Assembly (NCBI GenBank): GCA_947258645.1
Contig: CAMYJL010000041.1
Span: forward strand, 1 to 32,697
Source of the DNA: an uncultured Nitrospinota bacterium
Lineage (GTDB): Bacteria; UBA8248
Direction: 5' to 3'
DNA length: 32,697 nucleotides
Under the pieces are notes generated by a model. That model was not told where the DNA came from. It saw only the letters and a program-made list of their open reading frames with translations, and ran no database searches. This document shows positions 26,298-32,697 of the stretch, piece after piece (the stretch's first letter is position 1; every line of letters starts with the position of its first letter). Both the position numbers and the translations under genes were made by a program.

Positions 26298-27598
26298 TTC
26301 CGCGTTACACCCGCCCCGAAATGGGCCGGATATGGGAAGAGCGCGAAAAGATCCAGCGTATGCTGGACATCGAGATTGCAGTCTGCGAGGAACTCGCCGA
26401 GCGTGGGGAAATACCGGCTAACGAGGTCGAGGAGATCAAGGCGAAAGCCGCCTTCGATCCCCAACGCATCCGCGAAATCGAGCGGGTGACGAAGCACGAC
26501 GTCATCGCATTTCTCACCAACGTCGCTGAAAATGTGGGGCCCTCGTCCCGTTTTATCCATCTGGGGCTGACGAGCAGCGACGTTCTCGACACCGGGCTGG
26601 CGCTCCAGCTGGTCTCGTCGGCCGGAATCATCATCAAGGACCTGGAAACTCTCCGGGAGACACTGAAACGCCGGGCGCTGGAACATCGCCGCACGGTCAT
26701 CGCGGGCCGCTCGCACGGGATGCACGCCGAGCCCATGACGCTGGGCCTCAAGATCGCGGGCTGGTTCACCGAGTTCGATCGCGCGGAAAATCGCATGAGA
26801 AACGCACGAGAGACGGTCCGCGTCGGTCAGATTTCGGGGGCGGTGGGTGTGTGCGCCCATATCGCACCCGATGTGGAAGAAGCCATCTGCCGCCGCCTCG
26901 GCCTCCAGGTGGACCCGGTAAGCAGCCAGATCATCCAGCGCGACCGCCACGCCGAGTACATGAGCGCCCTCGCCCTCATCGCCGCGAGCATCCAGCGCGT
27001 CGCCACCGAGGTGCGCCACCTTCAGCGAAACGAGGTCGGCGAAGCCGAGGAGTATTTCAGCCCGGGCCAGAAGGGAAGCTCCGCCATGCCCCACAAGCGC
27101 AACCCGGTCGTCTCGGAACAACTCTGCGGCCTTGCGCGCCTCGTCCAGACGAACGCCGCGGCGGCCCTTCAGAACGTCCCCCTCTGGCACGAACGCGACA
27201 TCAGCCATTCCTCGGTCGAACGGGTCATCCTGCCCGACAGCAACATCCTCATCGACTATATGCTGAACAAGCTGAACGACCTCATTGACCGCTGGGTGAT
27301 CTACCCCAAGCGCATGCGGGAGAATCTGGACCGTTCGGGCAAGCTCCTTTGCAGCGAACACGTCATGCTCTCCCTCATCCGGACGGGCCTCACCCGGGAG
27401 GATGCCTACGCCCGCGTCCAGGGCCCGGCCATGGCGGCTTGGGCCGACGGGAGCGATTTCCAGGAAAAACTGGCCGACGACCCGGATGTCGGGGGTCTCC
27501 TGGGCGGGGAGGCGCTTGCCCGCTGCTTCGATTTGAACGAACATTTCAGGAATATCGACGCGATTTTCGAACGTGTTTTCGGATCCGATCCGAGGTGA
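26294..27598 (+). CDS. purB: Adenylosuccinate lyase
   Basis: TTG start at 26294 overlapping the upstream stop; signature GSSAMPHKRNPVVSE; HLGLTSSDVLDT. Confidence 0.95.
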   Translation: MIPRYTRPEMGRIWEEREKIQRMLDIEIAVCEELAERGEIPANEVEEIKAKAAFDPQRIREIERVTKHDVIAFLTNVAENVGPSSRFIHLGLTSSDVLDTGLALQLVSSAGIIIKDLETLRETLKRRALEHRRTVIAGRSHGMHAEPMTLGLKIAGWFTEFDRAENRMRNARETVRVGQISGAVGVCAHIAPDVEEAICRRLGLQVDPVSSQIIQRDRHAEYMSALALIAASIQRVATEVRHLQRNEVGEAEEYFSPGQKGSSAMPHKRNPVVSEQLCGLARLVQTNAAAALQNVPLWHERDISHSSVERVILPDSNILIDYMLNKLNDLIDRWVIYPKRMRENLDRSGKLLCSEHVMLSLIRTGLTREDAYARVQGPAMAAWADGSDFQEKLADDPDVGGLLGGEALARCFDLNEHFRNIDAIFERVFGSDPR

Positions 27599-27672
27599 TC
27601 TTTCCCCTCTGCCCTGTGGTAGGATTCCCTCTCTTCAGAGAACCTGCCCCGGCCGCGAAATGGAGTTGAATC

Positions 27673-28386
27673 ATGGAACGGCGTAATCAGATATACGAAG
27701 GCAAGGCCAAAATTCTGTACGAGACCGACGATCCGGCGCTGGCAATCCAGCACTTCAAGGACGACGCCTCGGCGTTCAACGCCAAGAAGCTGGGCAACAT
27801 CGTGGACAAGGGCGTCTTCAACAACAGCATCTCCTCGAAGCTGTTCGAGGAGGTGGCAGCCAACGGCGTGCCCACGCATTTCGTGAAAAAACTCTCGGAT
27901 CGCGAGATGCTCGTCAAGAAACTCGACATGCTCAAGGTGGAAGTCGTCGTCCGGAACATCGTGGCGGGGAGCCTCGCCCGGCGGCTAGGGATTGACGAAG
28001 GCAAGCACCTCCCCCACCCTATCATCGATCTGCACTACAAGGACGATTCGCTTGACGACCCCCTTATCAACGACGACACGGCGGACGCCTTCGGCTACGC
28101 CACCTACGATGAGCTGAAGCACATGCGCGAGTCAGCCCTGAAGGTGAATGAGATTCTCACGAAATTTTTCGGGGCCCGGAACATCGACCTCGTCGATTTC
28201 AAGCTTGAGTTCGGAAGGTGCGCCGACGAGGGCGGCAAACTCCTTCTCGGCGACGAGATCACGCCCGACGGATGCCGCTTCTGGGAAAAAGGAACCGGCA
28301 GAAAGATGGACAAGGACCGATTCCGCCGCGACCTCGGCAACGTCGAGGAAACCTACGCGGAGGTGGACCGGCTCGTCACATCCTGA
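27673..28386 (+). CDS. purC: Phosphoribosylaminoimidazole-succinocarboxamide synthase
   Basis: QIYEGKAKILYETDD; VEVVVRNIVAGS; LVDFKLEFGR; DEITPDGCRFW. Confidence 0.95.
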   Translation: MERRNQIYEGKAKILYETDDPALAIQHFKDDASAFNAKKLGNIVDKGVFNNSISSKLFEEVAANGVPTHFVKKLSDREMLVKKLDMLKVEVVVRNIVAGSLARRLGIDEGKHLPHPIIDLHYKDDSLDDPLINDDTADAFGYATYDELKHMRESALKVNEILTKFFGARNIDLVDFKLEFGRCADEGGKLLLGDEITPDGCRFWEKGTGRKMDKDRFRRDLGNVEETYAEVDRLVTS

Positions 28387-28504
28387 TAGAGAAACATCGT
28401 CCGCGCACAGGGAGCGGACGCCTTGAACCGCCGTTCAGGACCGCTTATCCGGATCGGACCCACGCAGGAGGCCCGGCCGGCGAACGAACCATCCGGAGCG
28501 AAGG

Positions 28505-28786
28505 GTGGCGAAAGCCCACGTTTACATCACATACAAAAATGGCGTGCTCGACCCGCAGGGCGAAGCCGTGAAGGACGCCCTCTCCTCCCTGGGTTTTCAA
28601 GGTGTGGGTGATGTGCGCGTCGGAAAATACATCGAGATCGAGGTTGAGAAATCCGCGCCCGACGAGATCAGGGGCGAGGTGGAGAAGATGTGCCAGGAGC
28701 TCCTCGCCAATCCGGTCATCGAAGACTTCCGCGTCGAGATTCCGAACGGGAACAACAATCCGCAGCCGCCGAAATCGGAAGCCTGA
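28505..28786 (+). CDS. purS: Phosphoribosylformylglycinamidine synthase subunit PurS
   Basis: [32 protein letters not shown] start; followed by purQ. Confidence 0.93.
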   Translation: MAKAHVYITYKNGVLDPQGEAVKDALSSLGFQGVGDVRVGKYIEIEVEKSAPDEIRGEVEKMCQELLANPVIEDFRVEIPNGNNNPQPPKSEA

Positions 28787-29478
28787 TGCAATTCGCCGTC
28801 ATCGTATTCCCCGGCTCGAACTGTGACCACGACTGTTACCATGCAGTAGCCCACGTTCTCGGCCAGCCAGCGAAGTTCGTCTGGCACAAGGAGCGCGACC
28901 TCGGCGGCGCGGAAGTCATCATCGTCCCCGGCGGGTTCAGCTACGGCGACTACCTGCGCGCGGGGGCGATCTCGCGCTTTTCGCCCGTCATGAAGTCCGT
29001 CGCCGATCACGCCGCCGCGGGCCGGCCCGTTATCGGCATCTGTAACGGCTTTCAGATTCTGACGGAGGCTGGACTCCTCCCCGGCGCGCTTCACCGGAAC
29101 ACCTCCCTACGCTTCATCTGCAAGGACGTTTATGTGCGCTGCATGACCTCGCGCACGCCGTTCACCACTGAAATTCTTCCCGGCGAAACACTTCGACTAC
29201 CTATCGCGCACGGCGAAGGAAACTACTTCTGCGACGCTGAAACATTCGCCGAAATGGAGGAGAACGATCAGATCGTCTTCCGCTATTGCGACGCCGAAGG
29301 AACCCCGTCGCCGGAAGCCAATCCCAACGGCTCGCTGGGCCACATCGCGGGCATCTGCAATACGGGAGGGAACGTCCTCGGCCTCATGCCGCATCCCGAG
29401 CGTGCCTCGGAAGCTGCCCTCGGGGGCGACGATGGGCTCCGCCTGTTCCAGTCCACTCTTTCCGTGACGGTTTCATGA
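28786..29478 (+). CDS. purQ: Phosphoribosylformylglycinamidine synthase subunit PurQ
   Basis: TGATG overlap; [50 protein letters not shown]. Confidence 0.96.
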   Translation: MQFAVIVFPGSNCDHDCYHAVAHVLGQPAKFVWHKERDLGGAEVIIVPGGFSYGDYLRAGAISRFSPVMKSVADHAAAGRPVIGICNGFQILTEAGLLPGALHRNTSLRFICKDVYVRCMTSRTPFTTEILPGETLRLPIAHGEGNYFCDAETFAEMEENDQIVFRYCDAEGTPSPEANPNGSLGHIAGICNTGGNVLGLMPHPERASEAALGGDDGLRLFQSTLSVTVS

Positions 29479-31718
29479 ACGGGCAAATCAAGGAAGCGGC
29501 CACCAATCTCCAGATCGCCCTCGATCACGGCATCGCCGAGGACGAGTGGGAACGCATTCTGAGCGCCCTCGGCCGCGAGCCCACCCCCACCGAACTCGGC
29601 ATTTTCTCCGCCATGTGGAACGAGCACTGCTCCTACAAGAGCAGCCGCGTGCACCTCAAAAAATTCCCGACGTCGGGGCCGCGCGTCCTCCAGGGCCCCG
29701 GCGAGAACGCGGGCGTCGTCGATATCGGAGACGGCCTCGCCGTCGCCTTCAAGATGGAGAGCCACAACCACCCCTCCTTCATCGAGCCCTACCAAGGCGC
29801 GGCCACCGGTGTGGGCGGAATCCTCCGGGACATCTTCACGATGGGCGCGCGCCCGGTCGCCCTCATGGACAGCCTCCGCTTCGGCGCTCCCGATCATGAG
29901 CGCACCCGCTACCTCGTCGGCGGCGTCGTCGCCGGAATCGCGGGCTACGGGAACTGCATCGGCGTCCCCACCGTGGGCGGCGAGACCGGCTTTCACCCCT
30001 GCTACAACGGCAACATCCTAGTGAACGTCATGTGCGCAGGGCTCATGAAATCGGACGCCATCTTTCGCGGCACGGCCTCGGGCGCGGGAAACCCCGTCAT
30101 CTACGTCGGCGCCCCCACCGGGCGGGACGGCATCCACGGCGCCTCAATGGCCTCGGCGGGGTTTGACGAGACGGCCTCGGAAAAACGCCCCACCGTTCAG
30201 GTGGGCGATCCCTTCCGCGAAAAGCTCCTCCTCGAAGCCTGTCTCGAACTCATGAAGAAGGACGCCGTGATCGGCATCCAGGACATGGGCGCGGCGGGCC
30301 TGACCAGCTCGGCGGTTGAGATGGCCGGCCGCGCGGGGACGGGCCTGATCCTCCGGCTGGACGACGTGCCCTCACGCGAGGAGGGAATGACGCCCTACGA
30401 GTTCATGCTCTCCGAAAGTCAGGAGCGGATGCTCCTCGTCGCCGGGCGCGGGCGCGAGGGTGAGGTCCGAGAAATCTTCGAACGCTGGGATCTGCCGATG
30501 GCCGTCGTGGGAGAGGTAACGGACGACGGCCGTCTCCGCGTCGAGTCGGGCGGGAAAAGCTTCGTCAACCTCGCCGTGGACATCCTCACCGACGAAGCGC
30601 CGATGTATAAGCGGCCGATGAAGGCCGAACGGGCGCTCCCCGCCACCGACCCGCTGGAGACGCTCCCCAGTGCGGAAGACCTGGGCCCGGCCCTGCTAGC
30701 GCTTCTGGGCCATCCGGGCGGAGGAGACAAGAGCCCGATCTGGGAACAATACGACTACATGGTCCGGACCAACACGCTCACCTCGCCTGGCGGCGATGCT
30801 GCCCTCATTCGCGTCAAGAACACAGCGAAGGCCCTGGCCATGACAACGGACGGAAACGCGCGCTACTGCATGCTCGACCCCCACAGGGGCGGGATGCTGG
30901 CGGTGGCCGAAGCGGCCCGGAACCTGAGCGCATCGGGCGCCTTGCCCCTGGCCATGACAAACTGCCTCAACTTCGGCAACCCCGAACGGCCCGCCGTCAT
31001 GGCCCAGTTCTCGGGCGCGATCGAGGGAATGACCGAAGCCTGTAATGCGCTGAAAGTTCCGGTCGTCAGCGGTAACGTCAGCTTCTATAATGAGACCCAC
31101 GGCGTGGACATTTACCCCACGCCGATTGTCGGGATGGTGGGTCTCATCGAGGATGCCGCCAAACGCACGGGAACCGGCTTCACCCGGGAAGGAGACGTCA
31201 TCGCAATTCTCTACCCAGCGGACGAAGCGCCGCTTCCGTCTGCAGGCGCTCATGAATATGTCTGGGTCCTTGCGGGCCGCGAGGGAGGCGCCCCTCCCTC
31301 GATATCCCTCCACTCGGAAGCCGCTGTTCAAACCGTCTGCCGGGAAGCGATCGGGTCGGGGCTGCTATCGTCCGCCCACGATCTTTCGGATGGAGGGCTC
31401 GGGATCGCGCTCGCGGAATCCTGTCTCGCCTCCCCCGGAAGCGGATTGGGCGGTGAGGTGAAAATTCCGGACGGCGAGGGGCGGCCCGACGGTCATCTGT
31501 TCGGAGAAGCGGCTTCTCGAATTCTCGTTTCACTCGCTCCGGAATCTTCGGAGAAACTTCGCGATTTGGCGGAAAACAACGATGTGGGTTATCAGGAAAT
31601 TGGGCGGACGGCGGAGGGACACCTCCGGGTCGAATCTCCTGATGGACGCCCGTATTTCGAGCTTCCGATGAAGGATTTGTTAGCCGCCTGGAAGGGCGCG
31701 CTGGGGGGTCTGCTCTAA
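29475..31718 (+). CDS. purL: Phosphoribosylformylglycinamidine synthase subunit PurL
   Basis: ATGA overlap; [52 protein letters not shown]; about 747 aa small-type PurL. Confidence 0.96.
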   Translation: MNGQIKEAATNLQIALDHGIAEDEWERILSALGREPTPTELGIFSAMWNEHCSYKSSRVHLKKFPTSGPRVLQGPGENAGVVDIGDGLAVAFKMESHNHPSFIEPYQGAATGVGGILRDIFTMGARPVALMDSLRFGAPDHERTRYLVGGVVAGIAGYGNCIGVPTVGGETGFHPCYNGNILVNVMCAGLMKSDAIFRGTASGAGNPVIYVGAPTGRDGIHGASMASAGFDETASEKRPTVQVGDPFREKLLLEACLELMKKDAVIGIQDMGAAGLTSSAVEMAGRAGTGLILRLDDVPSREEGMTPYEFMLSESQERMLLVAGRGREGEVREIFERWDLPMAVVGEVTDDGRLRVESGGKSFVNLAVDILTDEAPMYKRPMKAERALPATDPLETLPSAEDLGPALLALLGHPGGGDKSPIWEQYDYMVRTNTLTSPGGDAALIRVKNTAKALAMTTDGNARYCMLDPHRGGMLAVAEAARNLSASGALPLAMTNCLNFGNPERPAVMAQFSGAIEGMTEACNALKVPVVSGNVSFYNETHGVDIYPTPIVGMVGLIEDAAKRTGTGFTREGDVIAILYPADEAPLPSAGAHEYVWVLAGREGGAPPSISLHSEAAVQTVCREAIGSGLLSSAHDLSDGGLGIALAESCLASPGSGLGGEVKIPDGEGRPDGHLFGEAASRILVSLAPESSEKLRDLAENNDVGYQEIGRTAEGHLRVESPDGRPYFELPMKDLLAAWKGALGGLL

Positions 31719-32697
31719 TGTCCATGGCCGACGAGATCGTTCACGAATCTTGCGCCGTATTCGGAGTCTTCGGGCATCCCGAAGCAGCGAACCTGACCTA
31801 TCTGGGTCTCTACGCCCTTCAGCACCGGGGTCAGGAAAGCTCGGGGATCGTCGCCTCCGACGGGATACGGGTACATAGCGAGGTGGGAATGGGCCTTGTC
31901 GCCGACATCTTCGACGAAGAGCGCCTCTCCAAGCTAAAGGGCCATCTCGCCATCGGCCACAACCGTTACTCGACCGCCGGACAGTCCCACATCTCGAACG
32001 CCCAGCCGTTCCTCGTTGATCACGCCCGCGGTATCATCGCTCTCGGGCACAACGGAAACCTCGTAAACGGTGGTCGGCTCCGCAGGGGGCTGGAAGAGAG
32101 CGGCTCCATTTTCCGGAGCACAACGGACAGCGAAGTCATCCTCCATCTCATCGCCCGCTCGGCCGAAGATGAAACCGATCTGGCGATTGTGGACGCACTC
32201 AACCGACTCGAGGGCGCCTTCACCTTGACCATGTTGACCCGCGACAAACTCATCGGTGTCCGCGACCCGCTGGGCTTCCGGCCTCTCGTTTTGGGGAAGA
32301 TGAAAAATGGCTGGGGAAAAGATGCTTGGATCCTGTCGAGCGAAACCTGCGCCCTCGATCTTATCGACGCGGACTTCGAGCGCGAAATCCTGCCCGGAGA
32401 GATGATCATCATCGACGAGGACGGCCCGCGAAGCATTTTCCCCTTCGCCCCCCAACAGCACCGCCAGTGCATATTCGAGTTCATCTACTTCGCCCGGCCC
32501 GACAGTCATATATTCGGAAAAGACGTCTATACCGTCCGCCGGCAGCTTGGCGTCGAACTCGCCCGGGAAAACCCGGTCGATGCAGATATCGTGATTCCCG
32601 TGCCTGACTCGGGGGTAGCGGCGGCGCTGGGCTATGCCGACGAGTCGGGGCTTCCCATGGAGCTCGGGCTCGTCCGGAACCACGACGTCGGGCGAAC
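31718..32697 (+). CDS. purF: Amidophosphoribosyltransferase, C-terminus beyond window
   Basis: Absent from the ORF track because no stop lies in the window. [44 protein letters not shown]...GHNRYSTAGQSHISNAQPF...HNGNLVN...IYFARPDSHIFGKDVYTVRRQLG. ATG overlaps purL TAA. Confidence 0.95.
   Translation, partial: MSMADEIVHESCAVFGVFGHPEAANLTYLGLYALQHRGQESSGIVASDGIRVHSEVGMGLVADIFDEERLSKLKGHLAIGHNRYSTAGQSHISNAQPFLVDHARGIIALGHNGNLVNGGRLRRGLEESGSIFRSTTDSEVILHLIARSAEDETDLAIVDALNRLEGAFTLTMLTRDKLIGVRDPLGFRPLVLGKMKNGWGKDAWILSSETCALDLIDADFEREILPGEMIIIDEDGPRSIFPFAPQQHRQCIFEFIYFARPDSHIFGKDVYTVRRQLGVELARENPVDADIVIPVPDSGVAAALGYADESGLPMELGLVRNHDVGR

Noticed and set aside
25991-27544. 517-aa minus-strand ORF opposite purB
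   Set aside because: Same antisense codon-bias artefact; purB signature lies on the plus strand.
31934-32683. 249-aa minus-strand ORF at the right end
   Set aside because: Opposite purF, which is simply absent from the ORF track because its stop lies outside the window.
1-32697. CRISPR arrays, transposons/IS elements, prophage, toxin-antitoxin or defence genes
   Set aside because: No spaced repeats, transposase or defence-family motifs were seen in any frame; the window is core-genome-like.

Overview
GC-rich bacterial chromosomal window, largely housekeeping and dense with overlapping genes. It reads as five blocks. (1) A minus-strand flagellar block (fliE, flgC, flgB, possibly the fliF start) with two paralogous sigma-54 activators flanking an exported TPR protein. 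(2) A split F-ATPase operon, atpZ-atpI-atpB-atpE, closed by a textbook terminator. (3) tsaB-like, a DUF465-like gene, a roughly 400-bp structured leader, then a doubled acetolactate synthase cluster (two large and two small subunits) joined to psd-pssA. (4) An envelope/nucleotide-sugar block: lptD, ugd, UDP-glucuronate decarboxylase, radC, gmhA, hldE, hldD. (5) A YycJ-type hydrolase and the purine run purB-C-S-Q-L-F (purF cut by the window edge). I saw no CRISPR array, transposon, rRNA or confident tRNA. The best leads are: the frame-disrupted flagellar sigma-54 activator next to C8/G6 homopolymers, the ilvB-ilvB-ilvN-ilvN arrangement with its SD-masking leader hairpin, the atpE helix-1 motif in which all Gly became Ala/Ser, and a 23-bp operator-like dyad in the 593-bp intergenic region. 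All family calls come from reading translated motifs; no database search was run.
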